DNA of 64,000 bases from Ruegeria sp. ANG-S4. GTDB lineage: Bacteria; Pseudomonadota; Alphaproteobacteria; Rhodobacterales; Rhodobacteraceae. Position 1 is the first letter of the stretch, and every line of letters starts with the position of its first letter. The stretch is taken from positions 744,001 to 808,000 of the forward strand of contig NZ_JWLK01000001.1 in NCBI RefSeq assembly GCF_000814005.1, read 5' to 3'. The notes beneath the pieces are model-generated. The model did not search any database, was not told the DNA's origin, and saw nothing but the letters and a program-made list of their open reading frames with translations. The position numbers and the translations under genes were made by a program. Below, piece after piece: positions 45,576-54,781 of the stretch.

Positions 45576-46766
45576 TTACGCGGCGGCTTGAGCCCGGCCT
45601 TGCGAACCAGACCGAAAATAATCCTGCGCTGCGGCAACGCCGCTGCCCAGTTCAATTGGATAATTCAAGTCCGCCATCGCCATTTCGATCGTGGCCAACC
45701 CTGACAAAACCATGACATCCGTCAGGCTGCCGAGATGCCCGATCCGAAAGGCCTTTCCATTCAGTTGTCCGAGGCCAATCCCGAAGGAAACGCCGTAGGT
45801 ATTGAACGCATGGTCCGTCAACGCGTTGCTGTCGAATCCGTCGGGCACATAAATCGCGCTGACCGTGTCCGAATACAGCTTGGGTGAGGTGGCGACCAAT
45901 TTCAGCCCCCAGGCGTCGACGGCGCGTCTAACACCCTCTGCCAACCGGAAATGACGCGCATAGACGTTGTCCAATCCTTCTTCGAACAGCATCCGAAGAC
46001 TTTCCCGCATGCCGTAGATCAGCTGCAACGGTGGCGTGTAAGGAAAGCCCCCTGACGCATTGGCCGCCATCATGTCAGCAAGATCGAAATACGTTCGCGG
46101 CAATGTGGCTGCGTCCATTGCTGCCAACGCTTTCGGGCTGACGCACAGAATTGCCATGCCTGCCGCCAGCATAAAGCCCTTTTGCGAGCCCGAGACGGCG
46201 ACATCGACGCCCCAGTTATCGAACTCGAACGGCATTGAGGCCAGCGAGCTGACGCAATCGACAAACAGCATCGCCGGGTGCCCGGCAGCGTCAATAGCTT
46301 GTCGAACGGCTGCTATGTCCGAGTATACGCCGGTAGCTGTCTCATTGTGCGTCACAAGAACTGCGCGTATCTCGCGGCCCACGTCATCGGCCAGAATGGA
46401 CTGAAAGGTCGCGGCTGGTGCACCGTCGCCCCACGCGCATTCGATGACTTGTACGTCAAGGCCGTGCCGGGCGCACAAATCGATCCATCGGTGGCTGAAA
46501 ACCCCATAGCGCGCCACCAACACCTTGTCGCCGGGGCTGAGCGTGTTCGTGATGGCCGCCTCCCATCCGCCCGTTCCGCTTGACGGGAAGGTGATGACCT
46601 GACCCTGCTGCGTTCCGAACACACTTTTGGTGTCCTCGAGAACGGGTGCAAAGGTTTCGACAAAATCCGGCGCACGGTGATCCTGGGTCTGGACCTGCAT
46701 CGCAGCACGAAGCCGATCGGGGATATTCGTCGGGCCGGGTATAAAGACCGGGTTCTGATTTGACAT
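45576..46766 (-). CDS. bhcA: Aspartate-glyoxylate aminotransferase
   Basis: 396 residues, class V aminotransferase. Lys196 in SGSQKGFML is the PLP lysine; FIPGPTNIPDRLRAAM is the typical N-terminus of serine/alanine-glyoxylate aminotransferases. In the cycle it makes glycine from glyoxylate with aspartate as donor, regenerating oxaloacetate. The start at 46766 has GGAGG 8-9 bases upstream; 46820 lacks one. It is the first gene of bhcABCD. Confidence 0.93.
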   Translation of the reverse strand: MSNQNPVFIPGPTNIPDRLRAAMQVQTQDHRAPDFVETFAPVLEDTKSVFGTQQGQVITFPSSGTGGWEAAITNTLSPGDKVLVARYGVFSHRWIDLCARHGLDVQVIECAWGDGAPAATFQSILADDVGREIRAVLVTHNETATGVYSDIAAVRQAIDAAGHPAMLFVDCVSSLASMPFEFDNWGVDVAVSGSQKGFMLAAGMAILCVSPKALAAMDAATLPRTYFDLADMMAANASGGFPYTPPLQLIYGMRESLRMLFEEGLDNVYARHFRLAEGVRRAVDAWGLKLVATSPKLYSDTVSAIYVPDGFDSNALTDHAFNTYGVSFGIGLGQLNGKAFRIGHLGSLTDVMVLSGLATIEMAMADLNYPIELGSGVAAAQDYFRSGSQGRAQAAA

Positions 46767-46814
46767 GACTGCGTCCTCCGCTTTGAAGGCAATTCTTGCG
46801 AGGCTTTGGGATTT

Positions 46815-46850
46815 TTGCAATTTTCTTGAAAAATATTTTCATTTCTGCAA
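46815..46850. promoter_or_regulatory. Candidate BhcR operator in the bhcA-bhcR divergent region
   Basis: A perfect inverted repeat TGAAAA-ATA-TTTTCA (46827-46841) is framed by outer arms TTGCA (46815-46819) and TGCAA (46846-46850). It lies 49-84 bases upstream of bhcA and over 100 bases upstream of bhcR, in the most A/T-rich stretch of the neighbourhood. IclR proteins bind dyads of this kind; the link to BhcR is inferred. Confidence 0.5.
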
Positions 46851-46967
46851 GTGTGGAGCTAAACAACTGTATTTGATCAGATTTCTGTTTTTCAATTCAT
46901 GGGTCACGACTCAGCCCAAAGTTCTTTTTTTGCCGGAAGATGAGAAAGTGCTTGGAAAGGACGCGAC

Positions 46968-47786
46968 ATGGAGCCTCCCAAAAGACCGCGTGGCAGGCCC
47001 AAATCCCTGTTCAAGGAAAGCTCTGCCGGGACCATGCAGTCGCTGGATCGCGCGTTGGGCGTTTTGACAGCGGTGGGGGAGGTCGAGCGTGCCGCGCTGA
47101 GCGATCTGTCCCGGGCTACCGGTGTTCCGACAGCAACCACGCACCGTATTTTGTCCACGCTGCAAAAGCACGGGTTTGTCGCATTCGATGACGAGCGACA
47201 GGAATGGATGATCGGGATCGAAGCCTACCGGACCGGTGCTTCCTTTTTGCGACGCAGCAGTGTGCTTGAGGTCGGGCGTCCGATCCTGCGTCGTTTGATG
47301 CGTCAAAGCGGAGAGACCGCAAATCTCGCCGTTCCGGATGGCGCTGAGGTTGTGTTCATCGGGCAGGTTGAGACGCAAAACCCGATCCGCGCCTTTTTCC
47401 CGCCTGGCGCACGAACGCCTATGTATGCCTCGGGAACAGGCAAGGCGATCTTGTCGGCTCTTGATGAAACGGCAGTGACCACTTTGATGACCCGGCTGGA
47501 TCCTGTTGCCTTCACCGAACATACGCGATTGCCCGGTGACGATCTGCTTGAGGATTTGGCTAAAACACGCGCGCGTGGGTGGTCGCATGACCGGGAAGAG
47601 CGGTATTACGGCATGTCCTGTATCGGGGCCGCGATCTTCGACAACAAGGCCGAACCCTGCGCTGGTGTTTCGGTCTCGGGCCCGACGGTCAGGTTCGGAC
47701 CGGATCGCGCACCGGAATTGGCAGCTCTGGTCACGCAAGCAGCGTCAGAGATTACCGAACTCAGCGGAGGACAATTGCCCCCCTGA
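46968..47786 (+). CDS. bhcR: IclR family regulator of the beta-hydroxyaspartate cycle
   Basis: 272 residues. The N-terminal winged helix includes SLDRALGVLTAVGEVERAAL and GVPTATTHRILSTLQKHGF; the C-terminal ligand domain has MYASGTGKAILSAL and the final GISVSGP-like AGVSVSGPT. In Paracoccus the divergent BhcR senses glyoxylate. The divergent position and family are the same here. The stop is 17 bases from the convergent rhomboid gene. Confidence 0.92.
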   Translation: MEPPKRPRGRPKSLFKESSAGTMQSLDRALGVLTAVGEVERAALSDLSRATGVPTATTHRILSTLQKHGFVAFDDERQEWMIGIEAYRTGASFLRRSSVLEVGRPILRRLMRQSGETANLAVPDGAEVVFIGQVETQNPIRAFFPPGARTPMYASGTGKAILSALDETAVTTLMTRLDPVAFTEHTRLPGDDLLEDLAKTRARGWSHDREERYYGMSCIGAAIFDNKAEPCAGVSVSGPTVRFGPDRAPELAALVTQAASEITELSGGQLPP

Positions 47787-47803
47787 GTCTGTCTTGGAAC
47801 CGC

Positions 47804-48547
47804 CTATCGGCGCGGTACACGCGGAATGCGTGATTGGGACAGCTTGTATTTGTACTCTGGATGGGGTGGATGGCCGTGGGTGCGCGTCCAAAACGCAGTG
47901 CCGCCACGTCTGATCCAAATTGGGATACACAAGACAAGACCTACGAAAAAGCCGCCGGTATGGGCCCAATAAGCGACCCCACCCTGATCCGGGTCACTGG
48001 CGAGGCTGCCGACGAATTGCAATCCGAGCCATACGCACAGCATCACATAGGCCGGAATTGCGAATACCCGGAAATAAACGATCAAAATCAGCAGTATATC
48101 AACACGCGCTTTCGGAAACAGCAGAAGGTAGCCGCCCATCACGGCCGCAATGGCACCAGAGGCGCCGATTGTCGGTACAATCGAACCCGGTGCTGTCAGT
48201 ACATGAACCAACCCGGCGCCAACGCCTGCGACCAGATAAAACAACAAAAAGGGCAGGTGGCCCATCTCGTCTTCCAGATTGTCACCAAAGATCCAAAGAA
48301 ACAGCATGTTTCCCGCCAGATGCATCCAGCCGCCATGCAGGAACATTGATGTCACCAAGGTTTCCAGTGCGACGCCATCCGCAATTCGCGCCGGAATGAT
48401 GGCATAGTCGAAGTAAAGACGACCAATAAGCCGGGCATCGTCCATGATCCCTACGTAGCTGAGGAAGATCAGAACGTTGGCCGCCATCAGCAAATAAACG
48501 ACATATGGAGTTCGCCCCGAGGGGTTATGATCACGGATCGGAAACAT
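47804..48547 (-). CDS. Rhomboid family intramembrane serine protease
   Basis: 247 residues, six membrane helices. The catalytic dyad is Ser130 (IGASGAIAAVMGGY) and His196 (YWAHTGGFFVG); the upstream HGGWMHLAGNMLFLWIFG is the family's loop-1/helix-2 signature. Substrates are unknown. It follows putA's 3' side on the same strand, with 42 bases between them, and could be co-transcribed with it. Confidence 0.94.
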   Translation of the reverse strand: MFPIRDHNPSGRTPYVVYLLMAANVLIFLSYVGIMDDARLIGRLYFDYAIIPARIADGVALETLVTSMFLHGGWMHLAGNMLFLWIFGDNLEDEMGHLPFLLFYLVAGVGAGLVHVLTAPGSIVPTIGASGAIAAVMGGYLLLFPKARVDILLILIVYFRVFAIPAYVMLCVWLGLQFVGSLASDPDQGGVAYWAHTGGFFVGLVLCIPIWIRRGGTAFWTRTHGHPPHPEYKYKLSQSRIPRVPRR

Positions 48548-48589
48548 GGCGCGACGCTGGTCTTTTCCCGGTCCAGCGTCAAGGGCCGC

Positions 48590-51500
48590 TTACGCCGCAC
48601 CTCCCAGCAAGGCGGCATTGCCGCCTGCGGCGGTGGTATCGACGCAAACGTGCCGTTCGGCCAGAACGCGGGATCGGTCGGGTAGACCGGGGATCAGGGG
48701 CAAGATCGGTCCCGGGCGTTTCGCCAGATGGCGCTCAATCTCTCGTGCGGCGCCGTCGTCCCCCCACCAAAGGACACCGGAAAAGCCGTTCAGGTTTTCG
48801 AGGCGATGCAGGTCAAGCGCCCCGGTTGCACGGATCGCCGTTCCGCCAAACGCATGCACTGCGTCTGCCTGCGCCTGCGCTGCTTCGTCTCCGGGTCCAA
48901 GGCACAAAAGGGGCGGGCGAGGGTACTCGCTCAGACGGTTGGATTCACCGGTCGGCCCGGGCAGAGATTGCGTCTGAGTGTCCGCAGGGCGACCGGTTGG
49001 GGGCGGCAAGTCGGCCATAGTGGCTGTCCAGTCCTGGGTCGAGCTTTGTCGGTCCGGGGCGCAGAACCTTGACAGATAGTTCGGTCCGCCTGCCTTGGGC
49101 CCGGTGCCTGACAAACCCTCACCCCCAAAAGGTTGCGAGCCGACGATGGCCCCAATCTGATTGCGGTTTACGTAGATATTGCCGGCATGGATGGCATCCG
49201 TCACATGCTGCACGCGGTCGTCGATCCGGGTGTGCAGTCCAAAGGTCAGTCCATACCCCGTCGCGTTAATGTCTGCGATGACCGAGTCGATCTCTTGCGC
49301 CTTGAACCGCGCAACGTGCAGAACGGGGCCAAAGATCTCGCGCTCCAAAGCGGCGATCCCTGAGATTTCGATCAGTGTCGGGGGCACAAACGTACCGGCA
49401 GGTGGCGTTGGCAGTTCTTTCAGAACCCGTCCTTCGTCGCGCGCGTCCGAGATGTGATCGGCGATGGTTTGACGCGCGGGCGCGTCAATGACGGGACCGC
49501 AATCGGTGGACAACGACCATGGATCGCCGACCTGCAACGCATCCATTGCGCCTTTCAGCATGGTCAATAAATCTTCGGCGATGTCTTCCTGGACATAGAG
49601 GCAGCGCAAAGCCGAACACCTTTGGCCCGCAGACTGAAAGGCGCTTTCGATGATCGACTGTACCGCTTGCTCGGGCAATGCGGTGCTATCGACGATCATG
49701 GCATTCAGGCCGCCCGTTTCCGCAATCAGCGGCGTTCCGGGGCGAAGGTTCTCTGCCATCGCGGCCCGAATTCTTTGCGCAGTGGCGGTCGATCCGGTGA
49801 AAGCAACCCCGTTGACCCGGACATCCGATGTCAGCGCCGCGCCCACAGATGGTCCGCCCGGCAACAATTGCAGCGCGTCGCGCGGGACGCCTGCCTTGTG
49901 CATCAATTGAATTGCACGATGGGCGATCAGGGGCGTTTGTGGTGCGGGTTTGGCAAGCACCGCGTTCCCGGTGGCCAGCGCTGCCGCTATTTGGCCGGTG
50001 AAAATTGCCAGTGGAAAGTTCCAGGGGCTGATGCAGGTGAAGGTACCCGCGGGCCGAGCTTGGGGAATTCTGGCCGCATAGTACCGTAGGAAATCGACCG
50101 CTTCGCGCAGTTCCGCCACGGCGTCTGGAATTGATTTGCCCGCCTCGCGCGCGAGCAAAGCAAACAGTTCGCCAAAATGCGCTTCGTACAGGTCGGCGGC
50201 AGAGTTCAGAATCCGCGCACGATCCTCGGGGCCTGCACTCCATGGGCTGGCCGTTGCCAAAGCAAGCTCGACGTCCCTGTCACTGGCGGGGGCAACCGAA
50301 CCGACTTGATCTGCGGGCTTGGCCGGGTTGATGACCGGGTCGTCAGCGCCGGGTTGCTCTTTCCCTGACAGCAACGGCCTTGCGGACCAGTGGTGCGCGC
50401 GAAATGCGTCGCGCGCGGCATCAATCTGATCCAGCGTCGGCGTGTGTTGCAGATCGAATCCCAATGCGTTCGGTCTCTCGGGTTCAAACAACTCGGGACC
50501 AGTCGGCAATATGTTGACCGAAGACCGCACGGACAGAAACGGATCGGCGGCGACCTCTTCGGGGGAGACATCCTCATCCACAATCTGATTTACAAACGAT
50601 GAATTCGCACCGTTTTCCAGCAGCCGCCGTACCAGATAAGCCAGCAAATCGCGATGCGCGCCAACCGGCGCATAAATGCGGCAGCGAGTGTTTTGATGGT
50701 CTTTGACGATTTGGTGCAGGGTTTCGCCCATCCCATGCAGCCTTTGGAATTCGAATGGCTGACCGTCGGCCATGTGCAGAATGGCGCTGACGGTGTGTGC
50801 ATTATGGGTGGCGAATTGAGGATAAATACGATCTGTCATGCCAAGCAGTTTTCGGGCATTGGCGATATAGGACACGTCGGTGGCCAATTTTTCCGTGAAC
50901 ACCGGAAACCCATCCACGCCTTCGACCTGCGCGCGTTTGATCTCGGTATCCCAATAAGCGCCCTTGACCAGCCGTACCATCAGCTTGCGGTCATGCCGTT
51001 CTGCCATCGCGTACAAGGTGTCGAGAACCAAACCTGCCCTGGGGCCATAGGCTTGAACGACGATGCCAAACCCATCCCACCCCACCAGCGCAGGTTCGGC
51101 CATTACCTCCTCGATGACCTGAAGGGACAGGGAAAGCCGGTCGGCTTCTTCGGCGTCCACGTTCAGGCCCATTCCGGCCGCCTTCGCCAGCAGCGCCAAT
51201 GCGCGAAGCCGTGGGACCAATTCGTCCATGACCCGCTGTTGCTGCGCCAATTCATACCGGGGATGCAGCGCCGACAGTTTGACGGAAATGCCTGGATTTG
51301 CGCGGATGTCATCATGCGTGCACGCTTCGGCGATCGCGGCAATGGCACGGGAATAAGAGAGATGATAGCGGGCGGCGTCGGCCTCGGTCCGCGCGGCTTC
51401 GCCCAGCATGTCATAGGAATAGGTATAGCCTTTGCTCTCCATTCCCTTTGCGCGGGACATGGCGGACTGGATCGTCTCACCCAGCACGAATTGCCGCCCC

Positions 51501-51991
51501 ATTTCTTTCATCGCGCGGCCCACTGCGGTCCGGATCACCGGCTCGCCCAGGCGCTTGATCGCGCCACGCAGCGCGCTGACAGGTGAGGTTTTGCCGTCGT
51601 CCAGAACCCGCCCGGTCAGCATCAGCGCCCAGGTCGAGGCATTGACAAGGGGCGAAGATGACTGACCAAGGTGCTTACCCCAATCCGACGGCGCAATCTT
51701 GTCTTCTATCAGTGCGTCAATCGTATCGGCGTCCGGTACACGCAGCAAAGCTTCGGCCAAACACATCAACGCCACGCCTTCGTCGGTCGACAGGCCGTAT
51801 TCGGCCAGAAAAACTTCCATCATCCCGGGCGATGTGCTCGAGCGAATATCGCGCACCAACTGTGCCGCAGCAGCGCAAATCGCGTGGCGGTCCGCTTCAG
51901 TCAGATCGGCCTGTGTGATCAACGAATCCAAAACCTCAGATTGATCGGCATAGGTTTGCGTGTCGATTTTGCTGCGCAGACTGTGTGACAT
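48590..51991 (-). CDS. putA: Bifunctional proline dehydrogenase / L-glutamate gamma-semialdehyde dehydrogenase
   Basis: 1133 residues. Proline is oxidised to pyrroline-5-carboxylate by the N-terminal FAD domain (about 100-480; GMGLNVDAEEADRLSL, RLVKGAYWDTEIKRAQVEG), then to glutamate by the NAD-dependent aldehyde dehydrogenase domain (about 560-1010; ETGGLNAMIVDST and the catalytic Cys in SAGQRCSALRC). The first 100 residues lack the ribbon-helix-helix of trifunctional PutA, which fits control by the divergent Lrp-type regulator. The last 110 residues form a short, poorly conserved domain. Confidence 0.97.
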   Translation of the reverse strand: MSHSLRSKIDTQTYADQSEVLDSLITQADLTEADRHAICAAAAQLVRDIRSSTSPGMMEVFLAEYGLSTDEGVALMCLAEALLRVPDADTIDALIEDKIAPSDWGKHLGQSSSPLVNASTWALMLTGRVLDDGKTSPVSALRGAIKRLGEPVIRTAVGRAMKEMGRQFVLGETIQSAMSRAKGMESKGYTYSYDMLGEAARTEADAARYHLSYSRAIAAIAEACTHDDIRANPGISVKLSALHPRYELAQQQRVMDELVPRLRALALLAKAAGMGLNVDAEEADRLSLSLQVIEEVMAEPALVGWDGFGIVVQAYGPRAGLVLDTLYAMAERHDRKLMVRLVKGAYWDTEIKRAQVEGVDGFPVFTEKLATDVSYIANARKLLGMTDRIYPQFATHNAHTVSAILHMADGQPFEFQRLHGMGETLHQIVKDHQNTRCRIYAPVGAHRDLLAYLVRRLLENGANSSFVNQIVDEDVSPEEVAADPFLSVRSSVNILPTGPELFEPERPNALGFDLQHTPTLDQIDAARDAFRAHHWSARPLLSGKEQPGADDPVINPAKPADQVGSVAPASDRDVELALATASPWSAGPEDRARILNSAADLYEAHFGELFALLAREAGKSIPDAVAELREAVDFLRYYAARIPQARPAGTFTCISPWNFPLAIFTGQIAAALATGNAVLAKPAPQTPLIAHRAIQLMHKAGVPRDALQLLPGGPSVGAALTSDVRVNGVAFTGSTATAQRIRAAMAENLRPGTPLIAETGGLNAMIVDSTALPEQAVQSIIESAFQSAGQRCSALRCLYVQEDIAEDLLTMLKGAMDALQVGDPWSLSTDCGPVIDAPARQTIADHISDARDEGRVLKELPTPPAGTFVPPTLIEISGIAALEREIFGPVLHVARFKAQEIDSVIADINATGYGLTFGLHTRIDDRVQHVTDAIHAGNIYVNRNQIGAIVGSQPFGGEGLSGTGPKAGGPNYLSRFCAPDRQSSTQDWTATMADLPPPTGRPADTQTQSLPGPTGESNRLSEYPRPPLLCLGPGDEAAQAQADAVHAFGGTAIRATGALDLHRLENLNGFSGVLWWGDDGAAREIERHLAKRPGPILPLIPGLPDRSRVLAERHVCVDTTAAGGNAALLGGAA

Positions 51992-52094
51992 GTGTACTCC
52001 GGTGCTTTTGCATAGTATAAACTTGTTCCAGCAGGAGAACGGACTGAATTTTTGTGATCAGTGGTTGATTGGACTGAAAAGTGGACATTTCACG

Positions 52095-52583
52095 ATGCAA
52101 AACGACTTATCGTATTTGGATCGGTTCGATCAGGCGATCCTGACCGTTCTCGCGGAAGACGGTCGGATTTCGGTTGCGGACTTGGCGCGCCGGATCGGCC
52201 TGTCCAAATCGCCGACACAAGCCCGGCTCAAGCGACTTGAGGCGGACGGTATCATCACGGGCTATCGTGCGATGCTGGACCCGATACGATTGGGGCTGGA
52301 CCATGTGGCATTTGTAGAAGTGCGTCTGAACGATACCCGCGAAAAAGCCCTGGCCGAGTTCAACGCGGCCGTTCGCAGAATTGCCGAGATCGAGCAGGCT
52401 CATATGATCGCCTCGAATTTCGACTACTTGCTTAAGGTGCGAACTGGCTCGATGTCGCAATACCGTTCTGTACTGGCCGAGAAAATCTCGTCGCTGCCCC
52501 ATGTGGCCAACACGTCGACCTTTGTCGCAATGGAAGCGGTGAAAGAGACCGGGTTGCTGGGTCCGCGGGGCCACGAGCCATGA
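52095..52583 (+). CDS. Lrp/AsnC family regulator, probable PutR
   Basis: 162 residues. The HTH is RISVADLARRIGLSKSPTQA and the C-terminal RAM domain includes AHMIASNFDYLLKVRTGSM. It is divergent from putA, the standard place of PutR in alphaproteobacteria, where proline acts as co-inducer. The ATG at 52095 is chosen because earlier in-frame starts to 51960 fall within the promoter region and lack family similarity. The 103-base gap holds the presumed operator. Confidence 0.9.
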   Translation: MQNDLSYLDRFDQAILTVLAEDGRISVADLARRIGLSKSPTQARLKRLEADGIITGYRAMLDPIRLGLDHVAFVEVRLNDTREKALAEFNAAVRRIAEIEQAHMIASNFDYLLKVRTGSMSQYRSVLAEKISSLPHVANTSTFVAMEAVKETGLLGPRGHEP

Positions 52584-52585
52584 CA

Positions 52586-52621
52586 ACAAAAAACGCCCCT
52601 GAACGTGCATCCAGGGGCGTT
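52586..52621. terminator. Bidirectional terminator between the putR-like gene and phoX
   Basis: The 10-bp stem AACGCCCCTG/CAGGGGCGTT has a 10-base loop (52592-52621). On the reverse strand it is followed by T residues (52593-52588), making a good phoX terminator; on the forward strand the run is short. Confidence 0.88.
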
Positions 52622-52636
52622 TGAATTTCTACAGGC

Positions 52637-54526
52637 TTAACCGACGAGACCGTTGTCAGCGCGTTTGATCGCGATCACGGACGAGCGGGGCGTTCCGCCA
52701 TCTGGCCAGTTGCTGCCCGGATGCTGGATGCCAACGAACATTGTGCGCAGATCATTCGACCACGCCAGCCCGGTGACTTCGCAACCGTTCGGGCCGGTCA
52801 TGAAGCGGGCAATTTCGCCCGTGACCGGGTCACCAACCAGCATCTGGTTGTTGCCGTTGCCTGCGAAGTCTTCTTCGTTGTCGTCGTTGCCATCCGTCTG
52901 GATCCAGACCATTCCGGTCGAGTCGATCGCCATGCCATCGGGCGAGTTGAACAGGTTGCCTTCGTTCACATTTGGCGAGCCTGCGCGATCATCCGCGTGA
53001 ACAGTCGGGTTGCCTGCCATCACGTAGAGGTCCCATTCAAATCCATCGGCGGCATGATCGTCGTTCGCGGGACGCCAGCGAACAATCTGACCGTATTTGT
53101 TTTCATTCCGCGGATTTGGTCCGTTGGCCGAGGTGTCGTCACCACCTGCATTCGGTTTGACGCCACGGTTTTTGTTGTTGGTCAGGCAGCAATAGGCCTC
53201 GACCGCGACGGGGCTGGAGGCCACCCACTCGGGGCGGTCCATCGTCGTACCGCTGGCAGCCGATGCAGCCATGCGGGTGAAGATCAGAATCTCGTCCGCG
53301 TCCATGCCAGTGGTTTCCGGCGTCAAAGGCAGCCATTTGCCCGACATGTCGTCGTCGAATTTGGCGACGTAGAGCGTGCCGTCATTCAACAGGCTTTCGG
53401 TGTCAGCACCCGGCGCGTATGCCGCGTTGGAGACGAATTTGTAAAGATACTCGCCGCGTTCGTCATCGCCCATGTAGACAACGACACGTCCGTCTGCTGC
53501 CAGGGTGACTTCGGCATTCTCGTGTTTGAAACGACCAAGGCCGGTGTGCTTGACCGGTGTGCTGTCTGGCTTTGTTGGGTCGATTTCGACGATCCAGCCC
53601 GCGCGGTGCGGCTCGTTCGGGTTTTTCGAGGTGTCAAAACGGGGGTCGAACAACTCGTACCCATTCCAGCTTTCTGCCTTGATGCCATACCGCGTCATGC
53701 CGTCCGCAACTTTCGGATCATAGCTGGCATTTTCGTCGGACGAGCCGAAGTAGCCGTTGAAGTTCTCTTCACAGGTCAAATAAGTGCCCCAGGGCGTCTT
53801 GCCCGAGCCGCAGTTGTTCATCGTTCCCAGCGATGCGGTGCCGGTCGGGTCAGCCTCGGTCTTGAGCAGATCGTGACCGGCCGCGGGACCGACAATCTTC
53901 ATCGGGCTGTTGTGATGAATGCGGCGGTTGAACGGGCTGTCCTTGACGACAGACCATCCTTCGGGACCTTCCTGGATTTCCATAACGGTCACGCCCTGAA
54001 GGTTCTGCAGTTTCAGAACGTCATCTGCGCTGGCTGGAACGCCTTCCTGTGCTGCGGCGAGGTTGATCTTGCGGTTCGGGTACTCGTGGTTGATCGCGAT
54101 CAACTCGTGACCTTGGTACGAGAATGTCTCCATTCCGTCCGTATTTTCACCAAAGACCTTGTCCGAGTTCTCGACCGGGCCGCCGTCTGTCAGATCGTAG
54201 CCGTCAGCGTCCGAGAACAGCGGATCGCCCCAACGCATCAGCATCTTCCATTCGTAGCCTTCTGGCACGTGAACGGTGCCATCGGTCTGCGCTGCGATGG
54301 GGGTGAAGGCAAATCGGGAAGTGGATTGTGCGCGCGCAGCGGTCGAATTCATCAGACCCGCACCCATCGCTGCAGCCCCTGAACCGAATGCCACCACGCC
54401 TGCAAGAAAACCACGACGCGATATGGCGCTCTCGACCACGCGATCAAAGTCGTTTTCCTCGGGGCGGGGGAAGTGCAGCTCGTCCCAATCGTCTGCGGAC
54501 AAGGTGGTGGGGTCGACGTCTGTCAT
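52637..54526 (-). CDS. phoX: PhoX family alkaline phosphatase (DUF839)
   Basis: 629 residues. A twin-arginine signal is seen at SRRGFLAG (36-43) followed by a hydrophobic run and ARA-type cleavage, so the folded enzyme goes to the periplasm. PhoX proteins are calcium/iron phosphomonoesterases; blocks such as INHEYPNR, GTMNNCGSGKTPWGTYLTCEE and FNSPDGMAID are typical. The start at 54526 has AGGAG 8 bases upstream. A candidate Pho box lies at 54583-54600, fitting phosphate-starvation control. Confidence 0.93.
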   Translation of the reverse strand: MTDVDPTTLSADDWDELHFPRPEENDFDRVVESAISRRGFLAGVVAFGSGAAAMGAGLMNSTAARAQSTSRFAFTPIAAQTDGTVHVPEGYEWKMLMRWGDPLFSDADGYDLTDGGPVENSDKVFGENTDGMETFSYQGHELIAINHEYPNRKINLAAAQEGVPASADDVLKLQNLQGVTVMEIQEGPEGWSVVKDSPFNRRIHHNSPMKIVGPAAGHDLLKTEADPTGTASLGTMNNCGSGKTPWGTYLTCEENFNGYFGSSDENASYDPKVADGMTRYGIKAESWNGYELFDPRFDTSKNPNEPHRAGWIVEIDPTKPDSTPVKHTGLGRFKHENAEVTLAADGRVVVYMGDDERGEYLYKFVSNAAYAPGADTESLLNDGTLYVAKFDDDMSGKWLPLTPETTGMDADEILIFTRMAASAASGTTMDRPEWVASSPVAVEAYCCLTNNKNRGVKPNAGGDDTSANGPNPRNENKYGQIVRWRPANDDHAADGFEWDLYVMAGNPTVHADDRAGSPNVNEGNLFNSPDGMAIDSTGMVWIQTDGNDDNEEDFAGNGNNQMLVGDPVTGEIARFMTGPNGCEVTGLAWSNDLRTMFVGIQHPGSNWPDGGTPRSSVIAIKRADNGLVG

Positions 54527-54582
54527 GGATAGCTCCTGGCTGTCTGGAATGAACGTAGATGACCCGCATATAGTTCCGAATT

Positions 54583-54600
54583 GTGACAGTTTGTTTTCAG
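54583..54600 (-). promoter_or_regulatory. Candidate Pho box upstream of phoX
   Basis: On the reverse strand it reads CTGAAAA-CAAA-CTGTCAC, two 7-base units with an 11-base period as in PhoB sites (CTGTCAT consensus). The second unit matches at 6 of 7 positions, the first only at 4. It lies 57-74 bases before the phoX ATG. Confidence 0.5.
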
Positions 54601-54781
54601 TTTTCTGATGTCTGCGTTGGAAAAGGCTGAAGGACCCTTTGGCAGAACATCGTGATAGAAGAATCGCCAAACTGCACAAATTTCTTGCACATGAATGGAT
54701 CCGATCTTCGGTTCAGCCCGACGCGGTTCGCCTATCCAAGACGGAAAGCGATTCAATTGGGGTATGCTCTGCTTTCGCGAG

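Noticed and set aside
50654-51586. 310-codon + strand frame inside putA
   Set aside because: It lies antisense to conserved proline dehydrogenase sequence and has no RBS or family similarity.
52721-54382. 553-codon open frame on the + strand across phoX
   Set aside because: It is antisense to phoX, whose Tat signal and family motifs are clear; the antisense translation resembles nothing.
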